From assembly GCA_038235705.1 (NCBI GenBank), contig JBBSTR010000024.1:1-31801 (forward strand): a DNA stretch of 31,801 nucleotides, read 5' to 3'. The number at the start of each line of letters is the position of its first letter. The first letter of the stretch is position 1. The DNA is from CANKBT01 sp038235705 (GTDB lineage Bacteria; Actinomycetota; Actinomycetes; Mycobacteriales; SCTD01). Positions 25,240-31,801 of the stretch are shown here, in pieces. The translations under genes were made by a program, and so were the position numbers. Under the pieces are notes generated by a model that saw only the letters and a program-made list of their open reading frames with translations, made no database searches and was not told where the DNA came from.

Positions 25240-25601
25240 CAGAGATCCTTGCCGGTACGGCGCGAGATGCGGACGTTGCGCTGGGTTTCATAGGTGGACC
25301 CGTCAGGACGGTTCTTGGTGACCGCCTCCTTGCGGTGGCCCACCCGGGTCGGGCGACCGTCCTCAGGGTCGACGAGCTGCACGTTGCTCACGTGGATCGC
25401 GGCCTCGGTCACGACCAGACCGCCCTGCTGGCTCCCGCTCGCCGTGGACCCGACCTTGGTGTGCTTGGTGATCCGGTTGACGCCTTCGACCAGGACCCGC
25501 TCAGTGTCGGCGTTGGTCGAGATGACCTTGCCCTTGGCGCCCTTGTCCTTGCCGCTGATGACCTGGACGGTGTCGCCCTTCTTCACGAAAAGGCCAGCCA
25601 T
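25239..25601 (-). CDS. rplX: 50S ribosomal protein L24
   Basis: Early assembly protein with an N-terminal KOW motif (KKGDTVQVISGKDKGAKGKV). The 120-residue product is about 15 longer than the usual 103-107 because of a longer central segment (STASGSQQGG) and a C-terminal tail (TYETQRNVRISRRTGKDL). It starts two bases after the rplN stop and overlaps rplE. Confidence 0.97.
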   Translation of the reverse strand: MAGLFVKKGDTVQVISGKDKGAKGKVISTNADTERVLVEGVNRITKHTKVGSTASGSQQGGLVVTEAAIHVSNVQLVDPEDGRPTRVGHRKEAVTKNRPDGSTYETQRNVRISRRTGKDL

Positions 25602-25603
25602 GG

Positions 25604-25972
25604 CTAAAGCACCTCCGGTGCGAGAGAGATGATCTTCATGAACCGCTTGTCACGGAGCTCGCGCCCGACCGGACCGAAGATGCGGGTCCCGCGGGGGTCA
25701 CCGCCGTCCCGGATGAGGACTGCGGCGTTCTCGTCGAAGCGGATGTAGGAGCCGTCGGGACGCCGACGCTCCTTGACCGTGCGGACGATGACCGCCTTGA
25801 CGACGTCACCGCGCTTGACGCCGGCCCCGGGGATGGCGTCCTTGACGGTCCCGACGATGATGTCGCCGATCCCCGCGTAACGCCGCCCCGAGCCGCCGAG
25901 CACGCGGATGCACAAGATCTCCTTGGCTCCGGTGTTGTCGGCGACGCGCAGTCGCGACTCCTGCTGGATCAC
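25604..25972 (-). CDS. rplN: 50S ribosomal protein L14
   Basis: Highly conserved 122-residue large-subunit protein near the intersubunit face. It begins IQQESRLRVADNTGAKEIL after the initiator and ends MKIISLAPEVL. The GTG start has AGAGGAG a few bases upstream. It is the first gene of the spc half, separated from rpsQ by 80 bp containing a hairpin. Confidence 0.99.
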   Translation of the reverse strand: MIQQESRLRVADNTGAKEILCIRVLGGSGRRYAGIGDIIVGTVKDAIPGAGVKRGDVVKAVIVRTVKERRRPDGSYIRFDENAAVLIRDGGDPRGTRIFGPVGRELRDKRFMKIISLAPEVL

Positions 25973-26028
25973 TGCCTACTCCTCTGTTGCTTTCGGTGTT
26001 GCGTGACGCGGTCTTACGTGCGGGTGCT

Positions 26029-26050
26029 GGTCCCGGCTGACGCCAGGACC
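26029..26050 (-). terminator. Hairpin at the S10/spc operon junction
   Basis: A 9-bp stem (26042-26050 with 26029-26037, one G-U pair) and tetraloop lie 2 bp past the rpsQ stop codon and 56 bp before rplN. No U tract. It may partly terminate the S10 message; I did not find a convincing promoter between it and rplN. Confidence 0.5.
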
Positions 26051-26052
26051 GG

Positions 26053-26337
26053 CTACTTGGCCTTCTCGAGCACCTCGACGACGCGCCAGCGCTTGGTCGC
26101 CGACAGCGGACGGGTCTCCATGAGCAGCACCCGGTCACCGACGCCGACCTGGTTGGTCTCGTCGTGCGCCTTGAGCTTGTTCGTGCGACGGAGGGTCTTC
26201 TTGTAGAGCGGGTGCTGGACCCGGTCCTCGACGGCGACGACAACGGTCTTGTCCATCTTGTCGCTGACGACGAGTCCCTCACGCGTCTTGCGGAATCCGC
26301 GCTCAGGGGCGGGGGTGCCTTCGGTGGGGGTGGTCAC
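26053..26337 (-). CDS. rpsQ: 30S ribosomal protein S17
   Basis: 16S rRNA-binding OB-fold protein. The core runs from GLVVSDKMDKTVVVAVE to RPLSATKRWRVVEVLEKAK. GTG at 26337 is chosen because AAGGAGAG lies just upstream and it yields 94 residues; an in-frame ATG at 26367 overlaps the rpmC stop (ATGA) and would add ten Ser/Thr-rich residues, so that start remains possible. Last gene of the S10 operon. Confidence 0.95.
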   Translation of the reverse strand: MTTPTEGTPAPERGFRKTREGLVVSDKMDKTVVVAVEDRVQHPLYKKTLRRTNKLKAHDETNQVGVGDRVLLMETRPLSATKRWRVVEVLEKAK

Positions 26338-26363
26338 GGAGCTCTCCTTGCTGGTGGGCGTAC

Positions 26364-26612
26364 TCATGCCGTGACCCCGCTGCCGGTCAGGTCGGTGCCG
26401 CCGCTGCGGTCGATCCCCAGCTCACGTTCACGCATGACCGTGTAGATCCGGGCGATGTCGCGCCGGACCGTCTGCAGCCGGCGGTTGTTGTCCAGCTGGC
26501 CGGTGGCCACCTGGAAGCGGAGGTTGAAAAGCTCCTCCTTGGACTCGCGCAGCTTGACGAGCAGGTCCGCGTCGTCGGTACCACGAAGCTCCTGCGCACG
26601 GGCGTCAGCCAT
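26364..26612 (-). CDS. rpmC: 50S ribosomal protein L29
   Basis: Small helical protein at the exit tunnel, docking site for trigger factor and SRP. The 82-residue product shows LRESKEELFNLRFQVATGQL and RRDIARIYTVMRERELG. ATG overlaps the rplP stop by one base (TGATG). Confidence 0.98.
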   Translation of the reverse strand: MADARAQELRGTDDADLLVKLRESKEELFNLRFQVATGQLDNNRRLQTVRRDIARIYTVMRERELGIDRSGGTDLTGSGVTA

Positions 26613-27031
26613 CAGGCCTCGCTCCCTTCACGAACGACGAACTTGCACTTCATCGGCAGCTTGTGCATCGCGCGACGCATGGCCTCGCGGGCGAGCGGCT
26701 CGTCCGTCCCGGCCAGCTCGAACAGGATGCGGCCGGGCTTGACGTTGGCCACCCACCACTCGGGCGAACCCTTGCCGGAACCCATGCGGGTCTCGGCCGG
26801 CTTCTTCGTCAGCGGGCGGTCCGGGTAGATGTTGATCCAGACCTTGCCGCCACGCTTGATGTGGCGGGTCATGGCGATACGGGCCGACTCGATCTGCCGG
26901 TTGGTGACGTAAGCACCCTCGAGCGCCTGGATCCCGTACGTCCCGAAGCTCAGCGAGGTGCCGCCCTTGGCGGCTCCGCTGCGGTTGGGGTGGTGCTGCT
27001 TGCGGTGCTTGACCCTGCGGGGGATGAGCAT
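26612..27031 (-). CDS. rplP: 50S ribosomal protein L16
   Basis: Large-subunit protein near the A-site tRNA and peptidyl transferase centre. The 139-residue product begins MLIPRRVKHRKQHHPNRSG and includes RIAMTRHIKRGGKVWINIYP and ETRMGSGKGSPEWWVANVKP. It starts 3 bp after rpsC and overlaps the rpmC start. Confidence 0.99.
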   Translation of the reverse strand: MLIPRRVKHRKQHHPNRSGAAKGGTSLSFGTYGIQALEGAYVTNRQIESARIAMTRHIKRGGKVWINIYPDRPLTKKPAETRMGSGKGSPEWWVANVKPGRILFELAGTDEPLAREAMRRAMHKLPMKCKFVVREGSEA

Positions 27032-27034
27032 GTG

Positions 27035-28075
27035 TCAGCCCTCCTTCTGCTGGTCGACGACCTGAGAGGTGGTGCCCTCGGTGCCAGCAGGCTCGGTCAC
27101 GCCGGCTTCGTTGCGCACGTCCGCGCTCTCGGCGGCGTTCGCGTCCGCGCGGCTCGGGTCGGTGCCCGTGCTGCCGCTGCCCTCGGTGCTGACCTCGCCG
27201 ACCGGGACGGCCGGGGTGTCGGCGACGTCCGGGGTACGCGGGGCTGCCTGATCGGCGACGGCATGGTCCGCGGTCGGCAGGACGACGTCGCCGTCCACCT
27301 GTGACTCCGCGGGCGCCTGCGCGTCCCGACCGGCCTCGGTGCCGCCGGCCGTGGTGCCCGTCGAACCGGAGCGCGGCCCGCGACGGGCCGGACGGTCACG
27401 ACGCTGCTGACGCTGTGCGGCCTCGGCCGCGTCGCGCTCGACCCGGGACTGCACGACGTCGCCCTTGTAGATCCAGACCTTGACGCCGATGCGGCCGAAC
27501 GTGGTCTTGGCCTCGTAGATGCCGTAGTCGATGTTGGCGCGCAGCGTGTGCAGCGGCACCCGACCCTCGCGGTAGAACTCCGAACGGCTCATCTCCGCGC
27601 CACCCAGGCGCCCGGAGCACTGGACCCGGATGCCCTTCACGCCGGGGTTCTTCATCGCGGACTGCATCGACTTGCGCATCGCACGACGGAAGGACACGCG
27701 GCTGGACAGCTGCTCCGCCACGCCCTGCGCGACGAGCTGAGCGTCGGACTCGGGGTTCTTGACCTCGAGGATGTTGAGCTGCACCTGCTTGCCGGTGAGC
27801 TTCTCCAGCTCGCCGCGGATGCGGTCTGCCTCGGCACCGCGGCGGCCGATGACGATGCCGGGACGCGCGGTGTGGATGTCGACGCGGACCCGGTCACGGG
27901 TGCGCTCGATCTCGACCTTGGAGATGCCGGCCCGCTCCATGCCCTTGGACATGAGGCGGCGGATCGCCACGTCTTCCTTGACGTAGTCCGCGTAGTTCTT
28001 GTCGGCGTACCACCGGGACGTCCAGTCCGTGGTGATCCCCAGTCGGAACCCGTGCGGGTTGACCTTCTGGCCCAT
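27035..28075 (-). CDS. rpsC: 30S ribosomal protein S3 with long acidic C-terminal tail
   Basis: mRNA-entry protein of the small subunit. Residues 1-212 are the conserved S3: MGQKVNPHGFRLGITTDWTS, the KH loop IGRRGAEADRIR (77-88) and the C-terminal domain ending VKVWIYKGDVVQ. Then come a basic stretch (about 213-236, RRDRPARRG) and a 110-residue Asp/Glu/Ala/Thr/Ser/Gly-rich tail with no visible fold. Many S3 proteins are 210-280 residues; this one is 346. The ATG overlaps the rplV stop (TGATG). Confidence 0.98.
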   Translation of the reverse strand: MGQKVNPHGFRLGITTDWTSRWYADKNYADYVKEDVAIRRLMSKGMERAGISKVEIERTRDRVRVDIHTARPGIVIGRRGAEADRIRGELEKLTGKQVQLNILEVKNPESDAQLVAQGVAEQLSSRVSFRRAMRKSMQSAMKNPGVKGIRVQCSGRLGGAEMSRSEFYREGRVPLHTLRANIDYGIYEAKTTFGRIGVKVWIYKGDVVQSRVERDAAEAAQRQQRRDRPARRGPRSGSTGTTAGGTEAGRDAQAPAESQVDGDVVLPTADHAVADQAAPRTPDVADTPAVPVGEVSTEGSGSTGTDPSRADANAAESADVRNEAGVTEPAGTEGTTSQVVDQQKEG

Positions 28076-28482
28076 CAGGCACTGCCCTTCTTAGATGCGG
28101 CGACCGGCTGCTCAGCCAGGACGGACTGGACCACGATCGTGATGTGGCTCGTGCGCTTGCGGATCCGGTACGCCCGCCCCTGGGCACGCGGACGGAAGCG
28201 CTTGAGGGTCGGACCCTCGTCCACGTACGCCTGGCTGATGTAGAGGTCCCGCGCGTTGAGCTGCTGGTTGTGCTCGGCATTCGCGATCGCGCTGGCGAGC
28301 ACCTTGTAGACCGGCTCGGACGCGGCGTGCACGTCGAAGCGGAGCACGTCGAGCGCCTGGGCGACCGGCATGCCGCGCACCAGGTCGATGACCCGGCGCG
28401 TCTTCATCGGCGTCATGCGTACGTAGCGGGCCGTCGCCAGGGCAGCCCCGGGCGGCAGGTGCCGCGTCTTGTTCTCAGCCAC
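28075..28482 (-). CDS. rplV: 50S ribosomal protein L22
   Basis: Lines the peptide exit tunnel; its beta hairpin is a macrolide-resistance site. The product shows ARYVRMTPMKTRRVIDLVRG and AYVDEGPTLKRFRPRAQGRA. The frame is open to 28515, but GTG at 28482 has GGAGGG 6 nt upstream and gives a normal 135-residue protein beginning VAENKTRHLP. It overlaps the end of rpsS by 8 nt. Confidence 0.96.
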   Translation of the reverse strand: MAENKTRHLPPGAALATARYVRMTPMKTRRVIDLVRGMPVAQALDVLRFDVHAASEPVYKVLASAIANAEHNQQLNARDLYISQAYVDEGPTLKRFRPRAQGRAYRIRKRTSHITIVVQSVLAEQPVAASKKGSA

Positions 28483-28756
28483 GACGCGCCCTCCGGTCGT
28501 CCTTGACGTGCCCACGGAAGGTCCGGGTCGGCGCGAACTCGCCGAGCTTGTGGCCGACCATCGACTCGGTGACGAACACCGGGACGTGCTTGCGGCCGTC
28601 GTGCACCGCGATGGTGTGACCCAGCATGTCCGGGATGATCGTGGAACGACGCGACCAGGTCTTGATCACGTTCTTGGAGCCCTTCTCGTTCTGCACGTCC
28701 ACCTTCTTGAGCAGGTGGTCGTCGACGAACGGGCCCTTCTTCAGGCTGCGCGGCAC
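28475..28756 (-). CDS. rpsS: 30S ribosomal protein S19
   Basis: Head protein of the small subunit, partner of S13. The 93-residue product begins with PRSLKKGPFVDDHLLKKVD, includes TWSRRSTIIPDMLGHTIAVH and ends in a basic tail. GTG start with GGGGAC upstream; 10 bp after rplB. Confidence 0.98.
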   Translation of the reverse strand: MPRSLKKGPFVDDHLLKKVDVQNEKGSKNVIKTWSRRSTIIPDMLGHTIAVHDGRKHVPVFVTESMVGHKLGEFAPTRTFRGHVKDDRRARRG

Positions 28757-28766
28757 TGTCGGTCCC

Positions 28767-29600
28767 CTAGCGCTTCTTGTTGGTACGACGACGACGAACG
28801 ATCAGCGCGTCGCTCGGCTTGCGGCGGCGGGTGCGGCCCTCGGGCTTGCCTGCCGGGTTCACCGGGTGGCGACCACCGGACGTCTTGCCCTCACCACCAC
28901 CGTGCGGGTGGTCGACCGGGTTCATGGCGACACCGCGGACGGAAGGGCGCTTGCCCTTCCAGCGCATCCGGCCAGCCTTGCCCCAGTTGATGTTGCTCTG
29001 CTCGGCGTTACCGACCTCGCCGACGGTTGCCCGGCAGCGCAGATCGACGTTGCGGATCTCTCCGGACGGGAGACGCAGCTGCGCGTAGGGCCCGTCCTTG
29101 GCGACGAGCTGGACGCCGGCACCGGCCGAGCGAGCCATCTTGGCGCCACCCCCGGGCCGCATCTCGATGTTGTGGACCGTCGTGCCGGTCGGGATGTTGC
29201 GCAGCGGCAGGGCGTTGCCGACCTTGATGTCGCTGGCGGGGCCAGCCTCGACGACGTCGCCCTGCTTGAGCCCGCGCGGGGCGACGATGTAGCGCTTCTC
29301 GCCGTCCGCGTAGTGCAGGAGCGCGATGCGCGCGGTGCGGTTCGGGTCGTACTCGATGTGAGCGACCTTGGCCGGGATCCCGTCCTTGTCGTGGCGACGG
29401 AAGTCGATCACCCGATAGGCGCGCTTGTGCCCACCACCCTGGTGACGCGTCGTGATGCGCCCGTGCGCGTTGCGTCCACCCTTGCTGTGCAGGGGACGCA
29501 CGAGCGACTTCTCGGGCTCGCTACGGGTCAGCTCGGCGAAGTCGGCGACGCTGCTGCCACGACGGCCAGGCGTCGTCGGCTTGTATTTACGGATAGCCAT
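28767..29600 (-). CDS. rplB: 50S ribosomal protein L2
   Basis: Essential protein near the peptidyl transferase centre. The 277-residue product begins MAIRKYKPTTPGRRGSSVAD and includes GRITTRHQGGGHKRAYRVID and the near-C-terminal HPHGGGEGKTSGGRHPV with the functionally important histidine. AGGACTGAC precedes ATG; 31 bp after rplW. Confidence 0.99.
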   Translation of the reverse strand: MAIRKYKPTTPGRRGSSVADFAELTRSEPEKSLVRPLHSKGGRNAHGRITTRHQGGGHKRAYRVIDFRRHDKDGIPAKVAHIEYDPNRTARIALLHYADGEKRYIVAPRGLKQGDVVEAGPASDIKVGNALPLRNIPTGTTVHNIEMRPGGGAKMARSAGAGVQLVAKDGPYAQLRLPSGEIRNVDLRCRATVGEVGNAEQSNINWGKAGRMRWKGKRPSVRGVAMNPVDHPHGGGEGKTSGGRHPVNPAGKPEGRTRRRKPSDALIVRRRRTNKKR

Positions 29601-29631
29601 GTCAGTCCTGTTCTCGTTGGTGCCGGCCCCG

Positions 29632-29931
29632 CTAGGAGACCGGCCCCCCGAAGATCTCGATGGTGCCCTCGCGCAGCGTCACGATGGCGCGCTTGCTGGA
29701 GGACCGCTGACCGAAGCCCTGGCGGGTCCGCTTGCGCTTGCCCTGCCGGTTCAACGTGTTGACGTTGCTGACCTTCACGTCGAACACCTTCTCGACCGCG
29801 ATCTTGATCTGGGTCTTGTTGGCGTCGGGCCGGACCAGGAACGTGTATTTGCCCTGGTCGAGCAGGCCGTAGCTCTTCTCGGAGATGACCGGCGACAGAA
29901 GCACGTCGCGGGGATCGGTCAGGTCGGTCAT
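29632..29931 (-). CDS. rplW: 50S ribosomal protein L23
   Basis: Exit-tunnel protein and docking site for trigger factor and SRP. The 99-residue product contains DVLLSPVISEKSYGLLDQGK and KIAVEKVFDVKVSNVNTLN. ATG overlaps the rplD stop by 4 nt (ATGA), implying coupling. Confidence 0.98.
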   Translation of the reverse strand: MTDLTDPRDVLLSPVISEKSYGLLDQGKYTFLVRPDANKTQIKIAVEKVFDVKVSNVNTLNRQGKRKRTRQGFGQRSSSKRAIVTLREGTIEIFGGPVS

Positions 29932-30773
29932 GACGTTGCCTCCGGCTCGTCGGACGCCGTGACGATCGACGGCACGTTGCTGTCCAGGATGTGCGGGGTG
30001 AGGTCCTCACCCGGGGTACCGGGCTCGCCGGGGGCAGAGGTGCTGCCTTCTGCCGGCTCGGCGAGCGCGCCGGCGCTGCCCGGCAGATCCCCGACGAAGG
30101 AGGCGCGGGCCTTGGCGCTGCGACCCTTCGGTGAAGCGGCGAGGAAGCTCTGCAGCGACGACTCGGTGAAGACCACGTCGTCACTGACGAGCACGTCGTA
30201 GGTGTTGAGCTGACCAGGCGCGATGAGGTGCACGGTCGGGGCGTTGCGCAGCGACCTCCACGACACGTTGTCGTCACGGTCGACGACGACGAGCACGTGC
30301 GGGCGGCTGGACAGCGCAGTCAGCATGGCGAGGGCCGTCTTGGTCGACGGGGCGTCACCGAGGCCGAAGCTCTCGACGACGTGCACGCGACCGTGACGCG
30401 CCCGGTCGGAAAGGGCACCGCGCAGCGCGGCCGCCTTCATCTTCTTCGGGGTCCGCTGGCTGTAGTCACGCGGCTGCGGGCCGTGGACGACGCCACCCCC
30501 CACGAACTGAGGCGCGCGGATCGAGCCCTGACGGGCGCGGCCGGTGCCCTTCTGGCGGTACGGCTTGCGCCCACCGCCGCTGACCTCGCCGCGGGTCTTC
30601 GTCTTGTGCGTGCCCTGGCGGGCCGCGGCCAGCTGGCCGACGACGACTTGGTGGATCAGCGGGATGTTCGCGGCCTGGCCGAACACCTCTGCCGGCAGCT
30701 CGACCGTGCGGCCGGACTCCCCTGCAGCGGTGCGGACGGCGACGGGCTCCACAGTCTCCAGCGTGCTGGTCAC
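29928..30773 (-). CDS. rplD: 50S ribosomal protein L4 with acidic C-terminal extension
   Basis: Assembly initiator lining the exit tunnel; in some bacteria it also autoregulates the S10 operon. Residues 20-212 are the L4 core: the tunnel loop region KTKTRGEVSGGGRKPYRQKG, then RARQGSIRAPQFVGGGVVHG and ALSSRPHVLVVVD. Residues 213-281 form a Ser/Gly/Pro/Glu-rich tail (for example EGSTSAPGEPGTPGEDL), absent from typical 205-220-residue L4. GTG start overlaps the rplC stop by 4 nt. Confidence 0.97.
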   Translation of the reverse strand: MTSTLETVEPVAVRTAAGESGRTVELPAEVFGQAANIPLIHQVVVGQLAAARQGTHKTKTRGEVSGGGRKPYRQKGTGRARQGSIRAPQFVGGGVVHGPQPRDYSQRTPKKMKAAALRGALSDRARHGRVHVVESFGLGDAPSTKTALAMLTALSSRPHVLVVVDRDDNVSWRSLRNAPTVHLIAPGQLNTYDVLVSDDVVFTESSLQSFLAASPKGRSAKARASFVGDLPGSAGALAEPAEGSTSAPGEPGTPGEDLTPHILDSNVPSIVTASDEPEATS

Positions 30774-31465
30774 TTGACGACACCACCCTTGCCGAGGCTG
30801 TTCTTGACGGCGGAACGGACGAGAACGGTTCCGCGCTTCGGGCCGGGGACGGCGCCCTTGATGAGCAGCAGACCGTTCTCGACGTCAGCGCCGTGGACGG
30901 TCAGGCTCTGCACGGTGGTGCGGACACCACCCATGCGGCCGGCCATCCGGGTCCCCTTGAACACACGCCCGGGGGTGGCGCAGGCGCCGATGGAGCCGGG
31001 CGAGCGGTGCTTGCGCTGCACGCCGTGGCCAGCGCCGAGACCCTTGAAGTTGTGACGCTTCATGACCCCGGCGTAACCCTTGCCCTTGCTCGTGCCGGAG
31101 ATGTCGACCTTGGTGCCTGCAGTGAAGATCTCCACGGTGACCTCCTGGCCGAGCGTGTAGCTGGAGGCGTCAGCCGTACGGATCTCAACCAGGAAGCGCC
31201 GCGGCGGCACGCCGGCCTTGGCGAAGTGTCCGGCCTCCGGCTTGTTCACCTTGCGCGGGTCGACAGCGCCGAACGCGATCTGGACGGCGGAGTAGCCGTC
31301 CTTGTCGACGGTCCGGACCTGGGTCACGACGCACGGACCGGCCTTGATCACGGTGACCGGGACCATCCGGTTGTGCTCGTCGAAGACCTGGGTCATGCCG
31401 AGCTTCTGACCGAGCACGCCCTGAGCGGTGCGCCCGGAGGCTCTCGAGGTGTTAGAGGTTGGCAT
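30770..31465 (-). CDS. rplC: 50S ribosomal protein L3
   Basis: Core large-subunit protein reaching the peptidyl transferase centre. The 231-residue product has GVLGQKLGMTQVFDE, then KGKGYAGVMKRHNFKG and the HRSPGSIGACATPGRVFKGT loop start. A short Ser/Thr-rich N-terminus precedes the core. ATG has GGGAC upstream; 7 bp after rpsJ. Confidence 0.99.
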   Translation of the reverse strand: MPTSNTSRASGRTAQGVLGQKLGMTQVFDEHNRMVPVTVIKAGPCVVTQVRTVDKDGYSAVQIAFGAVDPRKVNKPEAGHFAKAGVPPRRFLVEIRTADASSYTLGQEVTVEIFTAGTKVDISGTSKGKGYAGVMKRHNFKGLGAGHGVQRKHRSPGSIGACATPGRVFKGTRMAGRMGGVRTTVQSLTVHGADVENGLLLIKGAVPGPKRGTVLVRSAVKNSLGKGGVVK

Positions 31466-31472
31466 CTCGTCC

Positions 31473-31781
31473 CTACAGCTTGATCTCGATGTCGACGCCC
31501 GCCGGCAGGTCGAGACGCATGAGCGAGTCGACGGTCTTCGGCGTGGGGTCGAGGATGTCGATGAGGCGCTTGTGCGTGCGCATCTCGAAATGCTCGCGGC
31601 TGTCCTTGTACTTGTGCGGCGAACGGATGACGCAGTAGATGTTCTTCTCCGTCGGCAGCGGGACCGGCCCGGCGACCTGCGCGCCCGTACGCGTGACCGT
31701 CTCGACGATCTTGCGCGCCGAGCTGTCGATGACCTCGTGGTCGTAGGCCTTGAGCCTGATGCGGATCTTCTGTCCCGCCAT
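31473..31781 (-). CDS. rpsJ: 30S ribosomal protein S10
   Basis: Small-subunit head protein, also the NusE antitermination factor. The 102-residue product begins MAGQKIRIRLKAYDHEVIDS and includes PTEKNIYCVIRSPHKYKDSR and FEMRTHKRLIDI. First gene of the S10 operon; only 20 bp upstream are in the window, so its promoter is not seen. Confidence 0.99.
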   Translation of the reverse strand: MAGQKIRIRLKAYDHEVIDSSARKIVETVTRTGAQVAGPVPLPTEKNIYCVIRSPHKYKDSREHFEMRTHKRLIDILDPTPKTVDSLMRLDLPAGVDIEIKL

Positions 31782-31801
31782 GCGTGGTGGTCCTCATCGT
31801 C

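Overview
The window is about 32 kb of very GC-rich DNA with strong G/C preference at third codon positions, many GTG starts and Shine-Dalgarno-led translation of the ribosomal genes. The contents point to an actinobacterium: an unbroken rpsJ-to-rplQ ribosomal super-cluster with secY-adk-map-infA-rpmJ embedded, then truA, rplM-rpsI, glmM and glmS on the same strand. I cannot name the genus. No rRNA, tRNA, CRISPR array or intact insertion sequence is visible.

Layout, read along the minus strand from the right edge. 31781-26053 is the S10 operon (rpsJ, rplC, rplD, rplW, rplB, rpsS, rplV, rpsC, rplP, rpmC, rpsQ). 25972-20027 is the spc operon (rplN, rplX, rplE, rpsN, rpsH, rplF, rplR, rpsE, rpmD, rplO, secY, adk). 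19365-14310 holds map, infA, rpmJ, rpsM, rpsK, rpsD, rpoA and rplQ, with its own promoter candidate before infA. Many neighbours overlap by one to four bases, which suggests translational coupling; hairpins mark the rpsQ/rplN, rpsN/rpsH, rplO/secY, rpmJ/rpsM, rpsD/rpoA and post-rplQ junctions.

From about 14.3 to 6.3 kb the conserved order is interrupted by accessory material: an alpha/beta hydrolase on the plus strand between rplQ and truA; then truA, a patatin-like phospholipase and an ABC-F ATPase on the minus strand; a decayed reverse-transcriptase remnant; a plus-strand response regulator/histidine kinase pair; a divergent small secreted protein; and a small uncharacterised protein. Two long nested inverted repeats (12438-12514 and 14117-14221) lie in this block. 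Conserved order resumes with rplM-rpsI, glmM, pepN and glmS (cut off by the left edge).

Functionally the window is dominated by ribosome assembly, initiation (infA), transcription (rpoA), secretion (secY), N-terminal Met removal (map), nucleotide homeostasis (adk), tRNA pseudouridylation (truA) and UDP-GlcNAc precursor synthesis (glmM, glmS). I see no complete, clearly new multi-gene system. The observations most worth checking are the RT remnant, a recurring leaderless-promoter pattern in front of the non-ribosomal genes, the two nested inverted repeats, long acidic tails on S3, L4 and L17, and an L36 zinc ribbon with one extra residue.
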